A stretch of 64,000 nt of DNA from Bacteroidales bacterium UBA2861 (GTDB lineage Bacteria > Bacteroidota > Bacteroidia > Bacteroidales > UBA932), in assembly GCA_002350615.1 (NCBI GenBank), contig DEFD01000027.1:1-64000 (forward strand). The letters are read 5' to 3'. Of this stretch, positions 37,305 to 43,736 are shown piece by piece. The translations under genes were made by a program, and so were the position numbers. Numbering within the stretch: the stretch's first letter is position 1; every line of letters begins with the position of its first letter. Under the pieces are notes generated by a model, which was not told the DNA's origin, did not search any database, and worked only from the letters and a program-made list of their open reading frames with translations.

Positions 37305-37757
37305 ATGAGAGTTGTCATCCAAAGAGTTGCATCGGCATCAGTCACTATAGACGGAGAGATTCGCTCCGCCATCGGTCCGGGGCTTCTCATCCTTTTGGGA
37401 ATAGGTCACGAAGATTCATCAGAGGATATCGACTGGCTCGTAAGGAAGGTTGCCGGACTCCGTATCTTCAATGACGGGGACGGGGTGATGAACCGCAGCA
37501 TAATGGAAAGCGGCGGAGACATCATCGTAGTCAGCCAGTTCACGCTGATGGCATCAACCAGGAAAGGGAACCGGCCGTCTTACATCGGTGCCGCGGGGCA
37601 CGAGAAGGCCATCCCCCTCTACGAACAGTTCTGCAAGGCTCTCAGCGAGGCCGTCGGAAAGCCTGTCGGTACCGGAGAGTTCGGCGCCGACATGAAGGTC
37701 GCCCTCGTCAACGACGGCCCCGTAACGATATGCATCGACTCCAAGAACAGGGAATGA
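37305..37757 (+). CDS. dtd: D-aminoacyl-tRNA deacylase
   Basis: 150 residues, standard length, with SQFTLMASTRKGNRPSY and the cross-subunit proline loop NDGPVTICID. It removes D-amino acids wrongly attached to tRNA. It follows alr, which makes D-alanine, by 27 bases. The last 75 bases of this gene are repeated at 38743 and, as a short trace, at 39850. Confidence 0.95.
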   Translation: MRVVIQRVASASVTIDGEIRSAIGPGLLILLGIGHEDSSEDIDWLVRKVAGLRIFNDGDGVMNRSIMESGGDIIVVSQFTLMASTRKGNRPSYIGAAGHEKAIPLYEQFCKALSEAVGKPVGTGEFGADMKVALVNDGPVTICIDSKNRE

Positions 37758-37820
37758 TTTTCATTCCCGCAATAAGGCCCTAGCCCAGACTTTAATATTG
37801 AGAAGTGTGTAAGGTGTCCC
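37684..37820 (+). repeat. Direct repeat, copy 1: dtd 3' end plus flank
   Basis: A 137-base unit covering the last 74 bases of dtd and 63 bases of flank. Copy 2 at 38743-38880 matches it with one mismatch over the first 72 bases and about 85 percent identity beyond. The arrangement resembles integration at the 3' end of a gene, where the target end is regenerated. Confidence 0.85.
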
Positions 37821-37843
37821 AAAAACGAGGACACCTTGCACAC
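37805..37843. repeat. GTGTCC hairpin repeat H1
   Basis: Inverted repeat with stem AAGGTGTCC/GGACACCTT extended by GTGTGT/GCACAC and loop CAAAAACGA. It lies at the end of direct-repeat copy 1. Related hairpins are at 38865 and 38918. No T tract follows, so it is probably not a terminator. Confidence 0.7.
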
Positions 37844-37907
37844 CACTCGATTTTGCAGAAACCAGCAGGATTCTCTCCCACGGTAGAACCCCTGTCCCGG
37901 GCACAAC

Positions 37908-38135
37908 AAAAAAAGTGTGGAGCTCGAATCGACTGCTTAAAGAGAGGTTCTGGCAAACCTGAAAGAAAACAGACGGAAACAATCTCCACACCCGTATCGT
38001 CGGTGAGAATACACGCAAACAGATACAGATGATGGTGTTGGCCCAATCCTTTCTTTCGTAGAAACTGCCAGATTTCTCTTTAAGGACAGTGCGATAACAC
38101 TTCATCAATATTATAACCCGCCACCGCAGTGACGG
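37908..38135 (-). ncRNA. Structured noncoding RNA, copy 1
   Basis: Read on the minus strand: TATATTTGC promoter box (38141-38149), predicted start near 38135, a 5' hairpin (CCGTCAC-TGCG-GTGGCGG), an AGAAA...TTTCT hairpin with TCTGG in the loop, then ATACGGGTGTGGAG opening a long stem that closes with CTCCACAC and a run of seven T. Inside is AGGTT-TGCCAG-AACCT. A homologous RNA lies at 54507-54737, where the inner stem is AGGC/GCCT, a compensatory change. Possible reading frames are not conserved between copies. The role is unknown; trans-acting RNA or remnant leader. Confidence 0.65.
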
Positions 38136-38140
38136 ATATC

Positions 38141-38149
38141 GCAAATATA
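38141..38149 (-). promoter_or_regulatory. -7 box TATATTTGC for ncRNA copy 1
   Basis: Perfect TAnnTTTG match on the minus strand, 24 bases from the divergent box at 38173. Confidence 0.6.
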
Positions 38150-38172
38150 AGAAATAATCTTCGTTTTATTTG

Positions 38173-38180
38173 TATATTTG
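38173..38180 (+). promoter_or_regulatory. -7 box TATATTTG for the DUF6922/AbiEii relic
   Basis: Ends nine bases before ATG 38190, so the transcript would carry almost no leader. Confidence 0.5.
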
Positions 38181-38189
38181 CACACAACC

Positions 38190-38495
38190 ATGACCCAAAC
38201 GGAGTACATAAACGGTTTTTCAAGCTATATCTTCTGGGATGCTGATTCCAAGACGATTGACCCTGAAATCAATGCGCCCTATATTGTCCAGCGCGTATTG
38301 GAGTATGGTCAGATTGGCGATTGGAGGCATCTGCTGGACTTTTACGGCTTAAGCAGAATTACTGATCTTGCCAAAAAGTTTCGCTCCCTCGAGCCTCGCG
38401 CTCTTTCATTTATAAGTACCGTCTCCAATACTCCGATAGATCAATTCAGATGTTACACCTTGAGACAATCGAACCCGGAACATTGCAACTTCTGA
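38190..38495 (+). CDS. DUF6922 family protein (AbiE-type antitoxin partner)
   Basis: 101 residues with the conserved NAPYIVQRVLEYGQIGDW and the closing FRCYTLRQSNP. In Bacteroidales this family precedes AbiEii/AbiGii-type nucleotidyltransferase toxins and probably serves as the antitoxin or regulator. It appears intact. Its end overlaps the toxin relic by 46 bases, the usual arrangement. The base composition is visibly more AT-rich than that of flanking housekeeping genes, consistent with acquisition. Confidence 0.8.
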   Translation: MTQTEYINGFSSYIFWDADSKTIDPEINAPYIVQRVLEYGQIGDWRHLLDFYGLSRITDLAKKFRSLEPRALSFISTVSNTPIDQFRCYTLRQSNPEHCNF

Positions 38496-38725
38496 AAAGT
38501 CTGCAAGCGATTCCTGCCCTTAAAGACTTTTTGCTTAAACATTTTTCACTTCAGGAGATCCTGGACCTGTACATGGAGAAATACCCAGATGGTTCAGTCT
38601 TCATAGCCATGAAAAGCCTCACGTATTTTGATGATGCAGAGTCGGACCCGATGCCTAAAATGTTTGAAGATGTCTCCTGGGAGACAGTAAAAAATTCCAT
38701 TCGCAAGGCAGTTTCCCAACTCTGA
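38450..38725 (+). pseudogene. AbiEii-type nucleotidyltransferase toxin, internally deleted
   Basis: 91 residues remain. The start MLHLETIEPGTLQLL and the end SLTYFDDAESDPMPKMFED match the two ends of AbiEii-family proteins of about 220 residues, but the middle, including the GG...T and D-x-D nucleotidyltransferase catalytic core, is missing. The junction lies at ALKDF/LLKHF; full-length proteins have KDF before both flanks, so deletion between short repeats (aaagacttt) is likely. The reading frame is kept, but the protein cannot be catalytic. Confidence 0.75.
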
Positions 38726-38742
38726 TTCTTGCTCGTAGTCCT

Positions 38743-38880
38743 GCGCCGACATGAAGGTCTCCCTCGTCAACGACGGCCCCGTAACGATATGCATCGACTC
38801 CAAGAACAGGGAATACCTTTCATTCCCGGACTAAGGGCCCTCGCCCGGGCTTTAATGTTGAGAAGTGTGCAAGGTGTCCC
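38743..38880 (+). repeat. Direct repeat, copy 2: displaced dtd 3' end
   Basis: Repeats the dtd tail (ADMKV..NDGPVTICID) 1,059 bases downstream of the gene, with one mismatch over 72 bases; the dtd stop codon is lost here (gaatac instead of gaatga). It marks the right edge of the AbiE-relic module and the left edge of the GNAT-relic module. Confidence 0.85.
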
Positions 38881-38902
38881 GTTTTCAAGGACACCTTACA
38901 CA
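38865..38902. repeat. GTGTCC hairpin repeat H2
   Basis: Stem GTGTGCAAGGTGTCC with GGACACCTTACAC and a nine-base loop, at the end of direct-repeat copy 2, in the same relative position as H1 in copy 1. Confidence 0.7.
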
Positions 38903-38917
38903 AAAACGGCCAATTTC

Positions 38918-38952
38918 GTGCACGGTGTCCTCGTTTTTGGGACACCGTGCAC
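38918..38952. repeat. GTGTCC hairpin repeat H3
   Basis: Perfect 13-base arms GTGCACGGTGTCC/GGACACCGTGCAC around TCGTTTTTG, the reverse complement of the H1 loop. The rest of 38953-39040 holds no recognisable gene. Confidence 0.7.
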
Positions 38953-39040
38953 ACTATTCGGCTTGCAATCGTTCCTTATGCTGAGTCTTTATTCCCGCCG
39001 GAGGTAGCCCCAACAATCGTCTTTCATCGGAGGTTTTCCC

Positions 39041-39616
39041 TCAAGCGACACCCGCTATCAATTTATCTGCTGTCATAGCTCTAAAGTTTAGATGCTTGAT
39101 TGCATAGAAATGATAATCAAAGTAAACTGCGCAACTGACAAATGCCCCATATTTCTTACGAACATATTCTTTTAGAAGACTCAACTCTTCTTCTGAATCA
39201 GCAATGAAAACCCGGCAAATTTCTTTGCTATAGGAAAAAATCTGAAAAAATGGGCATTTGAAAATATCGCCCTCCCTCTTGAGCAAATTTCCTACCCACA
39301 CAATATATCCACTTGCAGTAATTGAATGCTAAATTTCATGCTTACACAATTCAGCGATGATGGCAGTGCCGTACCCCATTTCTCTCATATCTTTTCGAAC
39401 AGCAAGATAGTCTATTTCCAATGTCGGATACATTGCTCCGTTTTGAATGGCGCCGTTGTCATCAAGATATCCCCAAGCATCCCCGTGCGGTACATCTTGA
39501 AATAGGCTCAGGGTGGAATGAATAAAGGTATCCATCGGCTGGATACCACATTCAAAATCAACTAAAGAATCAGCCGCATGCGAGGCTGAAAGTACCACGA
39601 CCATATAGTCCCCCAC
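39041..39616 (-). pseudogene. GNAT acetyltransferase relic with in-frame stop
   Basis: From GTG 39616 or ATG 39604 the frame reads MVVVLSASHAADSLVDFE, then MYPTLEIDYLAVRKDM and REMGYGTAIIAE, the GNAT acetyl-CoA loop region. It then meets TAG at 39329-39331. The same frame continues for about 95 codons (KREGDIFKCPFFQIF; DYHFYAIKHLNFRAMT) to 39041. The region between IHSTL and GDAWGYLDD is shorter than in related GNATs. The downstream part could instead be a separate ORF from GTG 39301. The C-terminal end recurs at 48763. Confidence 0.65.
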
Positions 39617-39621
39617 CGACT

Positions 39622-39765
39622 CTACTTCTTCGACTCTTCAGATGGTTTGGCTCGAACTATCTTTTGTTCACAAGAACGGTTATTGCGTACTATGACAATC
39701 TGTTCACGAAGTTTCTCCGCGAACACCCCCTTGATGGGACGCCTGTCTGTCTTAATTCCAAGCAT
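39622..39765 (-). CDS. Small 47-residue protein upstream of the GNAT relic
   Basis: ATG 39765 to TAG 39622; begins MLGIKTDRRPIKGVFAEKLR and ends AKPSEESKK; rich in lysine and arginine. It sits five to seventeen bases before the GNAT start, as the 52-residue ORF does before the GNAT at 4273, though the two small proteins are not similar. A promoter box lies at 39811. An antitoxin role is inferred from context only. Confidence 0.5.
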   Translation of the reverse strand: MLGIKTDRRPIKGVFAEKLREQIVIVRNNRSCEQKIVRAKPSEESKK

Positions 39766-39810
39766 ACGCAATGACCTTTTTGCAAATTAAATAAAAACAA
39801 TCTGAATCTC

Positions 39811-39818
39811 CAAATATA
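39811..39818 (-). promoter_or_regulatory. -7 box TATATTTG for the small ORF-GNAT relic
   Basis: Minus-strand match to TAnnTTTG, 46 bases before ATG 39765. Confidence 0.5.
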
Positions 39819-39849
39819 ACATTCGTTTGATGACAGCTTTCTTTCGTAC

Positions 39850-39875
39850 CGACTCCAAGAGCATGGAATGACTTT
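39850..39875 (+). repeat. Third trace of the dtd 3' end
   Basis: 23 of 26 bases match dtd positions 37736-37761, including the stop codon. It lies 1,055 bases beyond the same point in copy 2, almost the same interval as copy 1 to copy 2, and closes the GNAT-relic module. Confidence 0.55.
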
Positions 39876-39926
39876 GGTCCTCAGCTGGACAATTCACCTC
39901 TAAGCCCCTTCTAGGATCTCTTCGGT

Positions 39927-40024
39927 GGGCGAGGTCCGATTTTTCTGGCGACACCTCGCCCGGGCGAATTGCCTCATACCCCCTTCTCGACCCATTCCGG
40001 TGGGCGAGATCCCCGCGCCGAGAA
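39927..40024. repeat. GGGCGAGGT palindromic repeat, copy D1
   Basis: GGGCGAGGT (39927-39935) faces ACCTCGCCC (39953-39961), followed by a conserved segment containing GTGGGCGAGATCCCC. About 100 bases are shared with D2 at 47377. It abuts and apparently interrupts the SusC-like stub. Confidence 0.75.
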
Positions 40025-40139
40025 GGGCTTCCCCCTGCGCATCGCTTACTTTCCCGCTCAGTTGTACGTTCTGGGCGGAAATGCCCAGCGGGAAAAAGAG
40101 CCCCGCAAAAAGCGTCAATATCTTTCCGGATAATCTCAT
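40005..40139 (-). pseudogene. 5' stub of a SusC/TonB-dependent receptor-like gene
   Basis: ATG 40139 overlaps the glpT stop as ATGA. About 45 residues are recognisable: a signal peptide (MRLSGKILTLFAGLFFPLG, then ISAQ) and the opening of a carboxypeptidase-regulatory-like domain (VQLSGKVSDAQGEALLGAG), which starts SusC-type receptors. The frame then runs into repeat D1 and stops at 39900. The rest of the gene is absent. It was probably the third gene of the gpsA-glpT operon before a rearrangement. Confidence 0.65.
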
Positions 40140-41467
40140 GCCTTTTCTTCGTGAATATAACCGTCGTCCTTTATGTTCCAAAGGAAAGCGCAAAGGACGC
40201 CTCCCAGGACTGCGAACCCGGCCATAAGTATAAACAGTTTGTTCCAACCGAAACGGTCGCTGAACCAGCCGAGGCCAGCTCCGGTGATAATGACCGAGAC
40301 ATAACTCATCAGCCCTATCAGACCCACCGCCGAAGAAGCGGCCTTCTTGGTCGCATGCTTTGAAGCCGTTACTCCGAGAAGGGCCTGGGGTCCGTAAAGG
40401 AAGAATCCCGCAAGGGAGAGAATCCCAAGCACCAGGACAGGCGATGCCGACTCCGGAAGCAGTTGAAGGACGACCAGGCACAGTGCCACCAGCCCCATTT
40501 CCACGGCACATACGCGGTGCGTCTTTCCTCCGAAGAAATGATCGCTGATCCAACCGGCGCAAAGCATTCCCGCGCAGCCCGCGACTTCGAAAATTCCGAT
40601 GGTCCATCCGGCCAGGTGCGGAGACAGGGGAACCGACATTTTCCCGAGGAAAGTAGGTCCCCAGTCCAGCACGGCGAAACGTACAACATAGACAAAAAGG
40701 TCCGTAATCGCAAGGACCCAGATCACGGGGTTGAGGAAGACCTTCTTCCGTACGAAAGCCCTGTAGGCTTCGGGAGAATCGTTGTCGTCAAGTTCCGTCT
40801 TCGTGTCCGGAAGTTCGGGAAGCCCGACCGAGGAGGGAGTGTCCCTCAGCGTTATTATTATAAACAGTATACCGAGCGCGGCGATTGCTCCCGGAATCCA
40901 GAAACACAGCCTCCAGTCCCCCGTGCTGCTGACTATATAGCCGCAGAGGACCGCGAGAATGCCTGCCCCTATCGAATGCGAAGTGTTCCAGATCGCCGTC
41001 TTTGTGGCAAGTTCCTTAGGTGCCACCCAGTGGTTCAGAAGTCGGTTGCAAGGAGGGAAGCCGCAACCCTGGAACACGTTGTTGAGAACAAGCAGGATTC
41101 CCATTACAAGCACCATCGTCCCTACGAAATCGGGGCCTCCAGCCTGGCCGGTGATCAAGGTTGATATCCTGTCGCTCCATCCGAAGAGGAAATTAAGCCC
41201 GACGCAGGCGCTGAGTCCGATTACGAGGTGCCATCTGGCATTGAAGCGGTCCGCGATAAATCCGTTGAGGAATTTGGACACTCCATATATTATTCCCACG
41301 AGGGAAAGGATGATTCCGAAGTCCGTATTTGTAATGCCATACCGGGCACTGAGCACGGGCATCGCAAAGGAGAAATTCTTCCTCACGAAATAAAACATGG
41401 AGTAGCCTATCATCGAGCAGATGATGACCCGCCATTGCCAATATGAAAATGACCGCTTAGTCTGCAT
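40136..41467 (-). CDS. glpT: Glycerol-3-phosphate/organophosphate transporter, MFS OPA family
   Basis: 443 residues with twelve membrane helices; early YFVRKNFSFAMPVL and the loop FQGCGFPPCNRLLNHW are hallmarks of GlpT/UhpT-type phosphate-ester antiporters. It exchanges phosphate for glycerol 3-phosphate or a sugar phosphate. It follows gpsA by two bases (ATG 41467), so glycerol 3-phosphate is the likely substrate. A GTG at 41470 is less likely. Confidence 0.85.
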   Translation of the reverse strand: MQTKRSFSYWQWRVIICSMIGYSMFYFVRKNFSFAMPVLSARYGITNTDFGIILSLVGIIYGVSKFLNGFIADRFNARWHLVIGLSACVGLNFLFGWSDRISTLITGQAGGPDFVGTMVLVMGILLVLNNVFQGCGFPPCNRLLNHWVAPKELATKTAIWNTSHSIGAGILAVLCGYIVSSTGDWRLCFWIPGAIAALGILFIIITLRDTPSSVGLPELPDTKTELDDNDSPEAYRAFVRKKVFLNPVIWVLAITDLFVYVVRFAVLDWGPTFLGKMSVPLSPHLAGWTIGIFEVAGCAGMLCAGWISDHFFGGKTHRVCAVEMGLVALCLVVLQLLPESASPVLVLGILSLAGFFLYGPQALLGVTASKHATKKAASSAVGLIGLMSYVSVIITGAGLGWFSDRFGWNKLFILMAGFAVLGGVLCAFLWNIKDDGYIHEEKA

Positions 41468-41469
41468 CA

Positions 41470-42522
41470 CTAAATGTGTTCGAATGTGAATGCCTCCCAG
41501 GGAAGGTCCGCATCGGCCTTACCCTTGTCAAGGATATCCACGATATGCATCAGGAGAGGGAAATCCTTGAGGTCCACAAGCCCCAGTTCCGCTTTGCGGC
41601 GGATTGCCTGGCCCATTACACGGGTGATTACCAGGCTCTCCAGGGTGATGCCGGCGAGGGCCTCGGTGACCTCTTCATAATTGAGGCCGCGCCCCATGAG
41701 CACGCCGCATTTACGGGTCCTTCCGCTGAAAATCGTCACGTAAAGGTCTCCAAGACCTATGCACTCGGATTCGAAACTGCCTCCCTGCATCTTCATAAGG
41801 GCATGGGTTTCGCGGACCGCCTGGGTGAAAGTACCGGCCTGGGAGTTGTAATGCTGAGGTTCGTCTTCTCCGTGCCAGCGGGTATTCAGGCCGACCGCAA
41901 GGGTGACTGCCATTGCATAGGCGTTCTTGAGTGCCACGGCACTTTCAAGTCCGATCACGTCGTCCGTAAGGGAAATGTGATAGTAAGGACGCTGCATCGC
42001 TTCTTTCATCATCCTAAGGGCCTTGGGATCCTTGCCGCAGAAACCCACCTCCGAAGGGTCCATGAATACGAGTTCGTAGGATGTGCACGGGCCGCCGATC
42101 GCACAGATTGTCCTGTTGATTCCCCGCTTTGCAAGTTCACTCTCCCAGTATCCGGGATAAGAAAGCAGAGACCCGTCCTCTGTAGCCCTGAGGCCTTTGG
42201 TGACTGAAAGTACGGGCAGCTGCGGATCCAGTTTCGTGAGTATTTCCTCCAGGAACCAGTCCACCCCGAATGAAGAGACGCCGCCTATCATGAAATCGGC
42301 TCCCTTTACGACGTCCTGCCACTCTTTGAAATAATGGAATTTCACATTCTCCGGGAAGGGACGGCAGAACTTTTCGTGTTTGCCGGTTGCGATATAACCG
42401 TCAATAATCCCGTCGTCCAGGCATGTCCCCACTATATGGACATCATTCCCGTTTTCGGCGGCCGGAAAGGCCAGGGCCGATCCCATCATACCTGCTCCCA
42501 AAATAACAATCTTGCGTTTCAT
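41470..42522 (-). CDS. gpsA: Glycerol-3-phosphate dehydrogenase (GpsA-like)
   Basis: 350 residues. N-terminal Rossmann motif VILGAGMMGSALAFPAAENG, then SVTKGLRATEDGSLLSYP, the catalytic lysine region GLESAVALKNAYAMAVTLA and GLGDLYVTIFSGRTRK. It interconverts glycerol 3-phosphate and dihydroxyacetone phosphate. The sequence is divergent from standard GpsA and probably represents a second, catabolic-type enzyme, given its partner transporter and LacI control. Start ATG 42522 gives the canonical N-terminus. Confidence 0.85.
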   Translation of the reverse strand: MKRKIVILGAGMMGSALAFPAAENGNDVHIVGTCLDDGIIDGYIATGKHEKFCRPFPENVKFHYFKEWQDVVKGADFMIGGVSSFGVDWFLEEILTKLDPQLPVLSVTKGLRATEDGSLLSYPGYWESELAKRGINRTICAIGGPCTSYELVFMDPSEVGFCGKDPKALRMMKEAMQRPYYHISLTDDVIGLESAVALKNAYAMAVTLAVGLNTRWHGEDEPQHYNSQAGTFTQAVRETHALMKMQGGSFESECIGLGDLYVTIFSGRTRKCGVLMGRGLNYEEVTEALAGITLESLVITRVMGQAIRRKAELGLVDLKDFPLLMHIVDILDKGKADADLPWEAFTFEHI

Positions 42523-42557
42523 AATAAAATATTGTTCTAATAATCTCTTTTCTGGTT

Positions 42558-42573
42558 GGGTGCACGTGCACCC
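42558..42573. promoter_or_regulatory. Perfect 16-bp operator palindrome GGGTGCACGTGCACCC
   Basis: A perfect palindrome with a central CG lies just downstream of the gpsA -7 box and 74 bases from the LacI gene start, so repressor binding would block gpsA-glpT transcription. The likely ligand-responsive protein is the regulator at 42647. Confidence 0.7.
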
Positions 42574-42579
42574 ACAGTG

Positions 42580-42587
42580 CAAATATA
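42580..42587 (-). promoter_or_regulatory. -7 box TATATTTG for gpsA-glpT
   Basis: Minus-strand box seven bases upstream of the operator; expected transcription start lies within the operator. Confidence 0.6.
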
Positions 42588-42619
42588 AGCCTTAAAAATT
42601 AAAATCAAAAAAATATTAG

Positions 42620-42627
42620 TATTTTTG
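42620..42627 (+). promoter_or_regulatory. -7 box TATTTTTG for the LacI regulator
   Basis: Plus-strand box 19 bases before GTG 42647. Confidence 0.5.
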
Positions 42628-42646
42628 CGGCCAAACAAGAAGCATA

Positions 42647-43705
42647 GTGCAGAAAGCGAGCAATAAAACTCCTACAGTCTTTGATGTAGCAGATTTGGCC
42701 GGGGTGTCCAGGGGCACCGTGGACAGGGTTTTGTACGGAAGGGGGCGCGTGTCTCATGAGACCAGGGAAAAAGTTCTTTCCGCAATCTCTACCCTGAACT
42801 ATATCCCGAACTCTCACGCATCCCAGCTCGCATCCAGGAAAGAATACCTCTTCTGCTGCCTGATTCCCGAATATTCCAAGGGTGAATACTGGGAGTATAT
42901 GAATACAGGCTTCCTTGAGGCGGCAAAGGACTTTTCCTCCTACAGTCTGAAGCTGGAAATCTACTATTACAACCAGAACGATGTGGCCTCCTTCGTGGAG
43001 AACAGCCGCAAGATACTCGAAAGCTCCCCTTCCGGCGTAATCATGAACGCCGTATTCCGTGACGAAGTCTCCCTCTTCGCCCACAAACTTGAAGAAAAGG
43101 GAATCCCCTATGCTTTCGTCGACAACAAAATAGACGAACTGGATTACATCCTTTATCACGGAGTGGACCCCTACAAGAGCGGTGCCCTGGGCGCATACCT
43201 TCTCACGGCAAGAAACGAAGTGAAGGATATACTCATGGTCCGCCTGAAGCGGGATTCCCGCCATAAGGCAGACCCTAACCGGCCGCGGCGTCACGGCTTC
43301 ACCGACTATGTGGAAGACCACTTTCCCCAGTGCCGGATACACACCATTTTCATAGACCCGGAAGATTCTGAGGGGACCATGCATGAAATGGAGGCCTTTG
43401 CAAGGAAGAATCCCGATGTCCACCATATCGTAATGACCAATTCCCGTGTATTCCTGCTCGTGGATTATCTCAAGAAACACCCCGACCCGCAGCGGATTGT
43501 CGTGGGATTCGATGATCTTGACAAGAATCTGGATGCAGTCAGGGACGGGCTGGTGGACTGCCTTGTGACAAGGCACATCTCACAGCAATCCTATTCCTCG
43601 CTCACTTCGTTTGCCGAGTTTGTCATTCTTGGACGCAAGCCCAGGCACAGGAACCATTTCGTCCACATGGATATCCTGACGAAAATGAATTTCGACAATT
43701 ATTAG
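42647..43705 (+). CDS. LacI-family regulator of gpsA-glpT
   Basis: 352 residues with a GTG start. Helix-turn-helix VFDVADLAGVSRGTVDRVL (residues 11-29) is followed by a substrate-binding domain (CCLIPEYSKGEYWEYM, FIDPEDSEGTMHEM, IVVGFDDLDKNLDAV). It resembles the LacI subgroup whose sensor domain is closer to xylose/ribose-binding proteins. Divergent from gpsA-glpT, with a perfect palindrome in between, it most likely represses that operon. The inducer is unknown. Confidence 0.88.
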   Translation: MQKASNKTPTVFDVADLAGVSRGTVDRVLYGRGRVSHETREKVLSAISTLNYIPNSHASQLASRKEYLFCCLIPEYSKGEYWEYMNTGFLEAAKDFSSYSLKLEIYYYNQNDVASFVENSRKILESSPSGVIMNAVFRDEVSLFAHKLEEKGIPYAFVDNKIDELDYILYHGVDPYKSGALGAYLLTARNEVKDILMVRLKRDSRHKADPNRPRRHGFTDYVEDHFPQCRIHTIFIDPEDSEGTMHEMEAFARKNPDVHHIVMTNSRVFLLVDYLKKHPDPQRIVVGFDDLDKNLDAVRDGLVDCLVTRHISQQSYSSLTSFAEFVILGRKPRHRNHFVHMDILTKMNFDNY

Positions 43706-43736
43706 CCTGCATTACTTTGAAGTCAGGCAATGAATC

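Noticed and set aside
37761..38144. A 127-codon minus-strand open frame (MRYPSLRWRVIIL...) across RNA copy 1
   Set aside because: The homologous DNA at 54507-54751 has an early stop in the matching frame, whereas base pairing and the terminator are conserved, so RNA rather than protein is under constraint.
37805..38952. CRISPR array from the repeated GTGTCC hairpins
   Set aside because: Only three copies, irregular spacing, opposite orientations and no cas genes.
39900..40607. A 235-codon minus-strand open frame covering the repeat, the SusC stub and part of glpT
   Set aside because: Only the last 80 codons leave glpT; the rest is an out-of-frame reading of glpT. Only the 45-codon stub has recognisable protein features.
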